This document shows positions 1 through 7,581 of a stretch of 64,000 bases of DNA, piece after piece. The translations under genes and the position numbers were made by a program. The DNA comes from DASUCS01 sp041166385. GTDB taxonomy: Bacteria > Actinomycetota > Acidimicrobiia > Acidimicrobiales > JACDCH01. Location: positions 4,227-68,226 of the forward strand of contig JBEEFW010000106.1 of NCBI GenBank assembly GCA_041166385.1, in the 5' to 3' direction. The first letter of the stretch is position 1. Each line of letters opens with the position of its first letter. Below the pieces are notes generated by a model. It searched no databases. It saw nothing but the letters and a program-made list of their open reading frames with translations, and was not told the DNA's origin.

Positions 1-331
1 TCGTCCACGGTGACGTCCACCCGGCGATCCATTCGATCCACAGCGCGAGCGCGACGAGACCGAGCAACGACTGGTTGACGAGGAGCACGGAACGGCGCGG
101 GAACCGATCCGCCAGCGAGCCCGCCAGCGGAGCGAGGAAGACACCCGGAGCGAACTGCGCGAACGACGAGAAGCCGACCCAGGCGGCGCTGTGCGTCAAG
201 TGGAAGACGACGAACGGCACCGCCACGTTCTGCAACCACGTGCCGCTGTTCGAGACGAGCGACGACCACCAGAAGAGCGCAAAGTCTCGGTGCCGCAGCG
301 CGGCTGTCGAGCGGCGCGGACCCGGCGGCAT
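1..331 (-). CDS. MFS transporter, N-terminal part (cut by window edge)
   Basis: Reading the minus strand from an ATG at 331 gives an open frame of 110 codons running off the window. The predicted protein has a short basic N-terminus, a first hydrophobic segment containing FALFWWSSLVSNSGTWLQN, a second segment with FAQFAPGVFLAP, and then the loop LADRFPRR. That loop matches the motif A of major facilitator superfamily carriers (GxLADRxGRR) between helices 2 and 3. This start resembles the EntS / MFS_3 group of drug or siderophore exporters. A GAGG Shine-Dalgarno lies 9 nt upstream. The substrate cannot be told from 110 residues. The gene diverges from the acyltransferase at 362. Confidence 0.8.
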   Translation of the reverse strand, partial: MPPGPRRSTAALRHRDFALFWWSSLVSNSGTWLQNVAVPFVVFHLTHSAAWVGFSSFAQFAPGVFLAPLAGSLADRFPRRSVLLVNQSLLGLVALALWIEWIAGWTSPWT

Positions 332-347
332 GGTTCCATCCTCGCAG

Positions 348-353
348 TAGGCT
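348..353 (+). promoter_or_regulatory. -10 box of acyltransferase operon
   Basis: TAGGCT followed by 8 nt and the GTG start at 362, with no Shine-Dalgarno. This fits a leaderless or nearly leaderless transcript. The overlapping minus-strand hexamer TACTGC (349-344) could serve the MFS gene but lacks the final T. Confidence 0.5.
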
Positions 354-361
354 CGCCGTCC

Positions 362-1246
362 GTGCCGCCCTCTGAGCGCAAGACGCAGGTGAAGACCACC
401 ACACGTGCGCTCGTGCCCGTGCCGCGGGCCGCGGAAGAGCCGGAACCCCTGGCGGACCCGCGCGAGAGCGACGTCGACGAGTGGGGCCGCTCCGAGCACA
501 TGCGGGAGATCGCCCGCCGCCTGTTCGATCCGATGTACCGGCGGTGGTTCCGGGCGGAGTGGGAAGGGCTCGAGAAGATCCCCGTCGACGGCGGCGCGCT
601 GCTCGTCGCTAACCACGCCGCCGCCATTCCGTCAGACGCGCCGGTGATCATGCACGGCATCGAGACCGAGCTCGGCCGGCCGGTCTACGGCCTGGCGGAG
701 TACATCTTCCGCGACCTTCCGGTCGTCGGCACGATGTGGTCGCGCGTCGGGGGCGTCACCGCGCAGCCCGACAACGCGTACCGGCTGCTGCGTGAGCAGA
801 AGCAGCTCGTGCTCGTGTTTCCTGAGGGCACCAAGGGCACGTCGAAGAACTACACCGAGCGCTACAACCTGCGCCGCTTCGGTCGGGGCGGCTTCGTGGA
901 GATCGCGATGCGCGCCGGCGTGCCGATCGTGCCCATCGCCGTGATGGGAGCCGAGGAATCGATGCCGATCGTGTTCAAGCTGCCGGGCGTGGCGAAGGCA
1001 CTTGGCATGCCGTACGTGCCGATCACCGCGAACATGATGGTGTTCGGTCCGCTGCTGGGGTCGGTGTTGTACTTCCCGGCGAAGTTCAAGCTGAAGGTGC
1101 TCGATCCGATCTCGTTCGACGTCGCTCCGAACCAGCCGCGCTACTCGCGCAGCAAGGTGATGGACGAGTCGGAGGGGATCCGCGAGAAGATCCAAGAGGC
1201 CCTCTACGAGATGTTGCGCGAGCGGCGCTCCGTCTGGTTCGGCTGA
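362..1246 (+). CDS. PlsC-like lysophospholipid/glycerolipid acyltransferase family protein
   Basis: A 294-residue protein from GTG 362. That start is chosen because a TAGGCT box precedes it by 8 nt; upstream in-frame sequence overlaps the divergent MFS gene. It has the 1-acylglycerol-3-phosphate acyltransferase fold motifs: VANHAAAIPSD near residue 85 (motif I; His and Asp six apart rather than the usual four) and VFPEGTKGTSK (the EGT motif that binds the acceptor phosphate). Proteins of this family move an acyl group from acyl-CoA or acyl-ACP to a lysolipid at the inner membrane. The gene overlaps the next by 1 nt (TGATG), so it is an operon with an epimerase and a crotonase-fold protein. 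Exact acceptor unknown. Confidence 0.85.
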   Translation: MPPSERKTQVKTTTRALVPVPRAAEEPEPLADPRESDVDEWGRSEHMREIARRLFDPMYRRWFRAEWEGLEKIPVDGGALLVANHAAAIPSDAPVIMHGIETELGRPVYGLAEYIFRDLPVVGTMWSRVGGVTAQPDNAYRLLREQKQLVLVFPEGTKGTSKNYTERYNLRRFGRGGFVEIAMRAGVPIVPIAVMGAEESMPIVFKLPGVAKALGMPYVPITANMMVFGPLLGSVLYFPAKFKLKVLDPISFDVAPNQPRYSRSKVMDESEGIREKIQEALYEMLRERRSVWFG

Positions 1247-2286
1247 TGGGTCGACGCGTACTCGTCACCGGATTGGGCACGTTCTGGGGCGGCCGAGTCG
1301 CGCAGGCACTCGAGCGTGAGCCCGAGGTCGAGGTGATCGTCGGTCTCGACCGGGAGGAGCCGACGGTCGAGCTCGAACGTACGGAGTACGTGCGCAGCGA
1401 CGAGAACTACTCGATTCTGTCTCGCATCGTGAAGGCCACGAAGGTCGACACGATCGTGCACACGTTCCTCGTCGTCGATTCCACGACGATGTCGTCGCGC
1501 ACGATGCACGAGATCAATGTGATCGGCACGATGAACTTGTTCGCCGCCGCGTCCGCGCCGGGCAGCACGGTGCGCAACGTGGTCGTCAAGTCCTCGACGC
1601 TCGTGTACGGGTCGAGCAAGGAAGACCCCACGTGGTTCTCCGAGGAGACGCCACGTACGTCGCCTGCCCACACGCCCGTCGAGCGCAGCCTGCTCGCGGT
1701 CGAGGGCTATGTACGCGACTTCGCCGAGGACAACCCTCACGTGAACGTCACGCTGCTGCGCTTCTCCAACGTGCTCGGACCCGACATCGTCACACCCGCA
1801 TCGAAGGCTCTCGAGTTGCCGCTCGTCCCGTCGCTGTTCGGCTTCGATCCGCGCCTGCAATTCGTGCACGAGGACGACGTCATCCGCTCGCTCATGTTCG
1901 TCCTCGACAACGAAGTGCCCGGCATCTACAACGTCGCCGGCGACGGACAGTTGCCGTGGAGCGAGGTCGCCAAGATCTGCGGCAAGCGCACCGTGCCGCT
2001 CCCGCCGATCGGGATGGGCATCGCGACCGCACCCCTGCGTCGCGTCGGCGTGGAGCTTCCGCCCGAACTGCTGTCGTTGCTGAAGTACGGGCGGGGCGTC
2101 GACAACCGTCGGTTCAAGCGCACCGGCTTCAACTACCGCTACACGTCGGCCGGAACGATCAAGGCGTTCGTCGAGGCCCTGCGCTTGCGGCGCACGGTCG
2201 GCGACAAGCCTGCGTACCACTACGAGCGCGACGTCGAGCAGTTCTTCCGCCATTCACCCGCTGTCGTGAGGGATGTTGACGCATGA
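1246..2286 (+). CDS. NAD-dependent epimerase/dehydratase family protein (extended SDR)
   Basis: 346 residues. The N-terminus RVLVTGLGTFWGG is a Rossmann dinucleotide-binding loop (TGxxxxxG type). It is followed by a DREEP segment after the second strand and by SSTLVYGSSK around residue 125, where extended SDRs carry their Ser/Tyr catalytic residues. LRFSNVLGPD and the C-terminal substrate half follow NAD-dependent epimerases. The start overlaps the acyltransferase stop and the stop overlaps the following ATG, so the three genes are translationally coupled. Adjacency to an acyltransferase suggests a lipid or sugar-lipid substrate, but that is inference. Confidence 0.85.
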   Translation: MGRRVLVTGLGTFWGGRVAQALEREPEVEVIVGLDREEPTVELERTEYVRSDENYSILSRIVKATKVDTIVHTFLVVDSTTMSSRTMHEINVIGTMNLFAAASAPGSTVRNVVVKSSTLVYGSSKEDPTWFSEETPRTSPAHTPVERSLLAVEGYVRDFAEDNPHVNVTLLRFSNVLGPDIVTPASKALELPLVPSLFGFDPRLQFVHEDDVIRSLMFVLDNEVPGIYNVAGDGQLPWSEVAKICGKRTVPLPPIGMGIATAPLRRVGVELPPELLSLLKYGRGVDNRRFKRTGFNYRYTSAGTIKAFVEALRLRRTVGDKPAYHYERDVEQFFRHSPAVVRDVDA

Positions 2287-3035
2287 GCTTGGTCCGCCAT
2301 GAGGTCGCTGATGGCGTCGCCATCGTCACGCTCGACGATCCCGAGCGACGCAACGCGCTGAATCTTGAGATGGTCGACGAGATCGTCGCCACGTTCGACA
2401 AGCTCGAAGCCGACGATGGCGTGGGCGCGGTGATCGTCACGGGCGCGCCGCCGGCGTTCTGCGCCGGCGCCGACCTGAGCCACCTCGGCGGGTCGCAGCG
2501 CGAAGGATTGCGCAGCGTGTACGAGGGGTTCCTGCGCGTCGGGCGCTCGCCGTTGCCGACGCTTGCCGCGGTCAACGGTGCGGCCGTCGGAGCGGGGATG
2601 AACCTCGCACTGGTGTGTGACGTGCGGATCGCGGCCCGCCGAGCGAAGTTCGACACGCGCTTCCTGCAGCTCGGGTTGCACCCCGGCGGCGGGCACACGT
2701 GGATGTTCCATCGCATCACCGGTCCGCAGGCGGTGTTCGCCACTGTGGTGTTCGGCGAGATCCTCAACGGCGAGGAAGCCGAGCGCGTCGGCCTGGTGTG
2801 GAAGTGCGTCGACGACGATCAGCTGCTCGACGTGGCCCGGGAAATGGCCGGGCGAGCCGCGTCTGCACCCCGCGAGCTGGTCATCAAGACGAAGGCGTCG
2901 ATCCGCGACATGGCGACGATCGACAACCACGACGCCGCCGTCGACCGCGAGCTCGAACCGCAACTCTGGTCGGTCGCGCAGCCCGCATTCCGCGAACGCC
3001 TCGCCGCGATGCAAGCCAAGATCAAGAAGTCCTGA
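2283..3035 (+). CDS. Enoyl-CoA hydratase/isomerase (crotonase) superfamily protein, catalytic glutamates absent
   Basis: 250 residues, starting at ATG 2283 in an ATGA overlap with the epimerase. The oxyanion-hole motifs are present: AFCAGADLSHLG near residue 60 and NGAAVGAGMNLALVCDVRIA near 98-117. Aligned by eye to rat enoyl-CoA hydratase, the position of Glu144 (in GGGCEL) is Asn and the position of Glu164 (in GQPEI) is Phe. The protein therefore should bind acyl-CoA thioesters but is unlikely to be a classical hydratase; isomerase, hydrolase or acyl-CoA-binding roles are open. It is the last gene of the operon and is followed 5 nt later by a 48-bp hairpin. Confidence 0.85.
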   Translation: MSLVRHEVADGVAIVTLDDPERRNALNLEMVDEIVATFDKLEADDGVGAVIVTGAPPAFCAGADLSHLGGSQREGLRSVYEGFLRVGRSPLPTLAAVNGAAVGAGMNLALVCDVRIAARRAKFDTRFLQLGLHPGGGHTWMFHRITGPQAVFATVVFGEILNGEEAERVGLVWKCVDDDQLLDVAREMAGRAASAPRELVIKTKASIRDMATIDNHDAAVDRELEPQLWSVAQPAFRERLAAMQAKIKKS

Positions 3036-3040
3036 CGCCC

Positions 3041-3088
3041 AAATCCCACTCAGACATACACATTTCTGTGTATGTCTGAGTGGGATTT
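3041..3088. terminator. 48-bp perfect hairpin between convergent genes (copy 1)
   Basis: Two 22-nt arms (3041-3062 and 3067-3088) are perfect reverse complements around a TTTC loop. The outer ends are AAATCC...GGATTT. It lies 5 nt after the stop of the plus-strand gene and 9 nt before the stop of the minus-strand gene. The entire 48 bp recurs in inverted orientation at 62031-62078, and a different stem with the same ends and size occurs at 59732-59779. Read from the minus strand, the loop is GAAA, a stable GNRA tetraloop. Probable bidirectional intrinsic terminator. Confidence 0.75.
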
Positions 3089-3097
3089 CGCTCCGGG

Positions 3098-3751
3098 TCA
3101 GGTTTTGCGGTCGATTTCGGCGGCGTAGGCGGTGGCGAACTTGCTGCTGATCTTCCAGTCGGCGTTCGAGCGTGCCTGCCACTCGCCCATGATCGCCGCC
3201 CACCGTCCCGGAGGAGCGCCCCGCGACGCGGCGAACGCGTCCTGGTCGGCGGGCATCACGATGCCGTCCTTCATCATCCTCGCGTAGGTCGTGGCCCACT
3301 GTTCGAGTGAGACGCCCTCGATCGGTTCGAGCTCGTCGGCGTCGATGCTCGGGAACGGCGCGGTCGGGTCGGAGCCGGTCGGACTGCGCTTCGCCGCTTC
3401 GCGTCGCGCGTCGACCTCGCCTTCGTACGCCTCCGCATCGAACCCGAGCAGTCGTCCACTCGCGGGGTCCACGCGCACGGGCACCTCGTGCCCTGCGTCG
3501 ATCTCTCGCCACGCCCGAGTCTGCAGCCAGGTATCGACACGTGTGCCCGGATCGTCGGGCGCATCTGCACGGCGCAAACTGAGCACGACCTTGCTCCACA
3601 ACGCGACGTCGGGGTTGAGGATGTCGCTGTTGTCGATGGGAGCACTGACCACCTCGACGACGATCCCGCGCGCCGGCACACCACCGACGTCGCCGCCGGG
3701 CCGCGGGATCGCCTTGGTCAGCATGCCCTTCAGCTTCTTGCCAAGTCCCAT
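3098..3751 (-). CDS. Hypothetical protein
   Basis: 217 residues, not recognised. The start is basic and glycine-rich (MGLGKKLKGMLTKAIP). A strand-rich middle region contains VVEVVSAPIDNSD and LWSKVVLSLRRAD. It is followed by VPVRVDPASGRLLGFD, which resembles a short beta module, and by an acidic, helix-prone C-terminal half ending WQARSNADWKISSKF. No signal peptide or membrane segment is seen. It is 12 nt downstream of the DinB-like gene on the same strand and is probably co-transcribed with it. Confidence 0.7.
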   Translation of the reverse strand: MGLGKKLKGMLTKAIPRPGGDVGGVPARGIVVEVVSAPIDNSDILNPDVALWSKVVLSLRRADAPDDPGTRVDTWLQTRAWREIDAGHEVPVRVDPASGRLLGFDAEAYEGEVDARREAAKRSPTGSDPTAPFPSIDADELEPIEGVSLEQWATTYARMMKDGIVMPADQDAFAASRGAPPGRWAAIMGEWQARSNADWKISSKFATAYAAEIDRKT

Positions 3752-3763
3752 GGGACCAGATTG

Positions 3764-4429
3764 TTACCCGTACACGTTCACGCCGGGGTCGAGGCCGAGC
3801 GCTCCGGCTTCCTTGCGACCGCTGGCGACGAGCACGAACGTGATCGCATCGCCCTCGACGCGCTGGCCGCCGCCGCCTGATACCGGGAACTCCTCGAGTC
3901 CCGCCACCGCGATGGTCGCCGGTCCCCACTCCTTCTGCGTGAGAAGGTCCGCGAGATGCGACACGGAGGCGCGCACGCCCGGACCGGGTTCCGACGGACG
4001 GCCGATGGCAGCACGAATGTCGTCGGCGTGCACCCACGCGTCGAACCACAGACCCTCGACGCCCTCACCCAGTGATCCGGGAACGCCGGCCGGGGCCGGA
4101 CCAGCCCACGCGGCATCGTCGAAGCTGGCGAGGATGTCGGCGCCGATCTTCGCGGCCTCGTCGAGCTCGTCGGCGAGTTCGTCCGGTGTCTTGCTGCGGC
4201 GCTCCACGACCTGGCGCTCGGTGACCTCCGGTGTGCCAAGGCCGTCGAACCGACCGTTCACGATGTCGGACAGCTGGCCGGTCACGTGGCCGGCGACGTC
4301 CGCCGCGGTCCACCCGTCACAACGAGACGGCGCTTTCCACTCCTTCGTATCGATCGACCGAACGAGATCTGCGAACCGGGCGAGCTCGTCCTGAAATCCG
4401 GCAACGACCTCTTCGCGCGGCAACGTCAT
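3764..4429 (-). CDS. Mycothiol-dependent maleylpyruvate isomerase / DinB-type (TIGR03083-like) protein
   Basis: 221 residues. The N-terminal four-helix domain contains SRCDGWTAADVAGHVTGQL at about residues 37-55. This is the signature of the mycothiol-dependent maleylpyruvate isomerase N-terminal domain, whose His is a metal ligand. Further conserved points are a second metal-ligand region near FDAWVHADDIRAA and a small C-terminal domain. Members are metal-dependent thiol transferases or isomerases in organisms that use mycothiol; the substrate is unknown here. The gene has its own promoter with a perfect dyad at 4448-4466, just downstream of a tetR gene, which suggests control by that regulator. 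Confidence 0.8.
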   Translation of the reverse strand: MTLPREEVVAGFQDELARFADLVRSIDTKEWKAPSRCDGWTAADVAGHVTGQLSDIVNGRFDGLGTPEVTERQVVERRSKTPDELADELDEAAKIGADILASFDDAAWAGPAPAGVPGSLGEGVEGLWFDAWVHADDIRAAIGRPSEPGPGVRASVSHLADLLTQKEWGPATIAVAGLEEFPVSGGGGQRVEGDAITFVLVASGRKEAGALGLDPGVNVYG

Positions 4430-4447
4430 GAAGTTCCCCCTCTTACT

Positions 4448-4466
4448 TACGTGCGGTTAGCACGTA
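4448..4466. promoter_or_regulatory. Probable TetR operator (19-bp perfect dyad)
   Basis: TACGTGC-GGTTA-GCACGTA: 7-bp arms that are exact reverse complements around 5 nt. It sits immediately after the -10 box of the DinB-like gene and about 40 bp beyond the end of the tetR gene, where a repressor would block transcription start. Size and symmetry fit TetR-family sites. Confidence 0.6.
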
Positions 4467-4495
4467 TCTTCACCACGTCATCGCCGTGACGTCAA
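4466..4495 (-). promoter_or_regulatory. Promoter of DinB-like gene
   Basis: On the minus strand TTGACG (4495-4490), an 18-nt spacer, then GAAGAT (4471-4466). The hexamers match sigma-70-type -35 and TAnnnT-like -10 elements. The dyad operator begins at the end of the -10 box. Confidence 0.5.
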
Positions 4496-4506
4496 CGTGG
4501 CATCAG

Positions 4507-5100
4507 TCACGACACGAGCAATCGCTCCAACACGAGCTCGACCGTGCGCCCGACTTCGACACGCGCAACCTTCGGCTTCGGCGCATGCGCGACGAGCATG
4601 GCCGCCTCGTTCAGCGCGCCGAGCAACATGTGCGCGAGAGGCTCGACGGGAACGCGCGTCATCTGGCCACTCGCCATCACGGCCTCCAGCGCGCCCGCGA
4701 CGAGCAGCAGACCGTGTTGCGCGTCGATCTCGCGCCACTGTTCCCAGCCGAGGACGACCGGAGCTTCGATGAGCACCACGCGACGCACCGCGGGATCGAG
4801 GCATGCATCGAGGAAGGCCATGCAACCGAGACGCAATTCCTCGGCAGCGTCATCACTGCGCGCCGCCGCGATCATCACCTGCTCTCCGAGCTCGACCTCG
4901 AGTTCCTCGACGACCGCGCGGAACAGCCGCTCCTTGCTCCCGAAGTGGTGGTACAGGGCGCCGCGCGACACGCCTGCGAGCTCTGCGATCTGCTCACGTC
5001 CCGTTGCGACGAAGCCATGCTCGGCGAACAGCTGTCGCGCCGCGGACAGCAGCGCGGCGCGGGTGGTTGCCGAACGCTCGGCCTGCGTACGACGCGTCAC
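4507..5100 (-). CDS. TetR/AcrR family transcriptional regulator
   Basis: 197 residues from GTG 5100, chosen because it overlaps the GNAT stop as GTGA; longer in-frame extensions run inside the GNAT gene. The N-terminal helix-turn-helix reads LSAARQLFAEHGFVATGREQ followed by IAELAGVSRGALYHHFGSK (about residues 17-55), the classic TetR DNA-binding signature. The C-terminal helical ligand domain has no assigned ligand. Likely target: the dyad at 4448-4466 in front of the next gene, and perhaps its own operon. It follows a GNAT gene with coupled translation. Confidence 0.9.
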   Translation of the reverse strand: MTRRTQAERSATTRAALLSAARQLFAEHGFVATGREQIAELAGVSRGALYHHFGSKERLFRAVVEELEVELGEQVMIAAARSDDAAEELRLGCMAFLDACLDPAVRRVVLIEAPVVLGWEQWREIDAQHGLLLVAGALEAVMASGQMTRVPVEPLAHMLLGALNEAAMLVAHAPKPKVARVEVGRTVELVLERLLVS

Positions 5101-5687
5101 TCGACCCAGTCGCGCAGCCAACCGTCCCTGCGCTCGTCCCACTCCTCTGACGTGAGGCCGTACCGAACGTGGTCTTCCCACACCCCGTTGATCTCGAGAT
5201 ACCGAAGGGCGGTGCCTTCGTCCCGGATCCCGAGCTTCTCGACGACCCGCCGGCTCGCGGCGTTGCGAGGAATGATGGAGATCTGGATGCGGTGCAGGTG
5301 CAGCTCCTCGAACGCGAATTGCGCGAGGACGACCACCGACTCGGGCATGTAGCCGTTGCCCGCATGCTTCTCGTCGATCCAGTAGCCCACGTACGCGCTC
5401 TGGAACGGTCCGCGCTGCACCGCGGTCAGATTGATCTCGCCAGCAAAGTCACCGTTCACGAAGATGCCGAATCCATGGCCGGTGCCCAACTGGCGCTCAC
5501 GTTGCCGCGCGCTGCAGCGCACGGAGTACGCGTCGCGATCCTCGACGACGTCGGGTTGTCCCGCAACTCGTTGCGCTTCCCATTTCGTGAGCCAGTCCGC
5601 GTTTCGGCGTCGGACCTCTTGCCACGAGGAGAAGTCCGACATCACCAACGGACGAAGGAGCACGCGGCGTCCGAACAGCGTGCTCAT
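5097..5687 (-). CDS. GNAT N-acetyltransferase, RimJ/RimL type
   Basis: 196 residues. The order of motifs fits the RimJ/RimL branch of the GCN5 superfamily: N-terminal GRRVLLRPLVMSDF, then VGYWIDEKHAGNGYMPESV (motif A, acetyl-CoA pyrophosphate loop, about residues 105-123), then LHRIQISIIPRNAASRRVVE and a C-terminal LGIRDEGTALRYLEINGVW. Such enzymes acetylate protein N-termini or small amines. The target is unknown. The stop overlaps the tetR start (GTGA) and the gene follows the acyl-CoA synthetase by 10 nt. Confidence 0.88.
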   Translation of the reverse strand: MSTLFGRRVLLRPLVMSDFSSWQEVRRRNADWLTKWEAQRVAGQPDVVEDRDAYSVRCSARQRERQLGTGHGFGIFVNGDFAGEINLTAVQRGPFQSAYVGYWIDEKHAGNGYMPESVVVLAQFAFEELHLHRIQISIIPRNAASRRVVEKLGIRDEGTALRYLEINGVWEDHVRYGLTSEEWDERRDGWLRDWVE

Positions 5688-5697
5688 CGACGGACCT

Positions 5698-7581
5698 TCA
5701 CGAGGCCTCTCGAATCGCGTCGATCGAGGCTGGATTCTCGAGCGAGGACAGGTCGCCCGGATCGGCGCCGAGCGCGGTGGCTCGGATGGCCCGGCGCAGC
5801 ACCTTCGCGCTTCGAGTCTTCGGCAACGACGCCGCGAAACGGACGCCCGCGGGCTTGAACGCCTTGCCCAGCGCGGTAGCCACCGTCTCGGTCAGCTCGG
5901 CCCGCAACTCCTCAGACGCGATGCACCCGGGCGCGAGCACGACGTAGGCCCAGAGCTCCTCTCCCTTCACGTCGTTCGGCATACCCACCGCGGCCGCTTC
6001 GAGCACAGCGGGGTGCGCGACCAGCGCCGACTCCGCCTCGGCCGGACCCAGCCGCTTCCCCGCGATCTTGATCGTGTCGTCGCTGCGCCCGTGCAGGTAC
6101 CAGCGGCCGTCTTCGATCGAGGCCCAATCGCCGTGCACCCACACGTCGGGCCAGCGGCTCCAGTACACCTCGAGGTATCGCTCCGGATCCTTGAACAGGC
6201 CGCGGGTCATGCCCGGCCATGGCTGCGTGCACACGAGCTCACCAACGGCCTCCCGTACCGGCCGCCCACTGTCGTCGAACACGTCGACCGCCATGCCGAG
6301 CGCCGGTCCGCCGAGTGTCGTGGGCGTCAGCTCCTCCACGGGATGCGGTGACAGGAAGCACGCGCCGACCTCCGTGCCGCCGGAGATGTTGATGACGGGA
6401 CACCGCCCGCCACCGACGACGGAGAAGTACCAGCGCCACGCCACCTCGTTCCACGGCTCCCCCGTCGAACCGAGCACGCGCAACGCCGACAGATCGTGCG
6501 CGGTCACGGGCGCATCGCCATTGCCCATCACGCTACGGATGAGCGTGGGGCTGATGCCGAGAATCGTGACGCGGTGACGTTCGAGGTACGCCCAGAGCCG
6601 ATCGGCTGCCGGATAGTCCGGCGCGCCGTCGTACAGGCAGACGGTCGCGCCGTTCGCCAGCGCGCCGACGATCTCCCACGGCCCCATGATCCAACCGAAG
6701 TCCGCGAACCAGAAGAGACGGTCGTCCGCCTTGCAGTCGAACTGAAAGGCGGCCTCTTCGGCGATCTTGACGAGGAAGCCGCCGTGCACGTGCACGGACC
6801 CCTTCGGCCGACCTGTCGTTCCCGATGTGTACGCGATGAGCAACGGCTGCTCGGCATCGAACAAACGCGTCGGGAACGGGATCTCCGGCGCAGGCCAGCC
6901 TGCACCCGGTTCTTCGACGACGAGCACGTGTTCGACGGTCGGACACTTCGCCGCTGCGTCTCTCGCGGTGGACACCATGTCGACGACGTTGCCGCGACGT
7001 TGCACGCGCGACGCGGTGATGATCGCCCTTGCATCGGCATCGAGCAGCCGCACGGCGATGGCATCGACGCCGTACCCCGAGAATATCGGCAGGAACACCG
7101 CGCCGAGCTTCGCGACCGCCATGCACGCGGCCACCACCTCAGGAATCATCGGCAGGAAGATGCCGACGGCGTCGCCTTCGCCGATACCGAGGCTCTGCAG
7201 CTGGAACGCGAGCGCATCGGCATGCCGGCGCAGCTCGCTGTACGTCCAAGTGATCGTGCTGCCGTCTTCGCCTTCCCACACCACCGCGTCGGCGTCAGGG
7301 GTGGATGCTCCCCACCGGTCGACGCATGCGCTCGCCAGGTTCACCTGGGCGCCGTTGAACCACGTCGCCCACGGGATCCCGGCGGAGACCTCGAGGACCT
7401 CAGTCCATCGCGTCGCGAACGGCAGGCCGAGGAAGTCGACGACCGCCGGCCAGAACCACTCGGGCTCGGCGATCGAGCGCGCCGCGAGGGTGTCGAAGGA
7501 TACGATGCCGTGCTCTGCCATGAAGCGCTCGACGTTCGTCGTGCCGTCGAGCGGCGGCTTCCACACGACGTCGTGAGTCAA
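5698..7581 (-). CDS. AMP-dependent acyl-CoA synthetase (acetyl/acetoacetyl-CoA synthetase-like)
   Basis: 627 residues from TTG 7581, which overlaps the aminotransferase stop as TTGA; GTG 7566 is an alternative. Motifs: AYTSGTTGRPKGSVHVHGG (P-loop A3), SGGTEVGACF (A5), WVHGDWASIEDGRWYLHGRS (A7/A8 hinge) and the C-terminal lysine in KTRSAKVLRRAI that adenylates the substrate. The enzyme makes acyl-AMP and then acyl-CoA. The long N-terminal region with WATWFNGAQVNLA follows acetyl-CoA synthetases. The bulky Trp (Trp414 in Salmonella Acs) that limits the pocket to acetate is replaced by Gly, pointing to a larger carboxylate. Confidence 0.88.
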   Translation of the reverse strand: MTHDVVWKPPLDGTTNVERFMAEHGIVSFDTLAARSIAEPEWFWPAVVDFLGLPFATRWTEVLEVSAGIPWATWFNGAQVNLASACVDRWGASTPDADAVVWEGEDGSTITWTYSELRRHADALAFQLQSLGIGEGDAVGIFLPMIPEVVAACMAVAKLGAVFLPIFSGYGVDAIAVRLLDADARAIITASRVQRRGNVVDMVSTARDAAAKCPTVEHVLVVEEPGAGWPAPEIPFPTRLFDAEQPLLIAYTSGTTGRPKGSVHVHGGFLVKIAEEAAFQFDCKADDRLFWFADFGWIMGPWEIVGALANGATVCLYDGAPDYPAADRLWAYLERHRVTILGISPTLIRSVMGNGDAPVTAHDLSALRVLGSTGEPWNEVAWRWYFSVVGGGRCPVINISGGTEVGACFLSPHPVEELTPTTLGGPALGMAVDVFDDSGRPVREAVGELVCTQPWPGMTRGLFKDPERYLEVYWSRWPDVWVHGDWASIEDGRWYLHGRSDDTIKIAGKRLGPAEAESALVAHPAVLEAAAVGMPNDVKGEELWAYVVLAPGCIASEELRAELTETVATALGKAFKPAGVRFAASLPKTRSAKVLRRAIRATALGADPGDLSSLENPASIDAIREAS

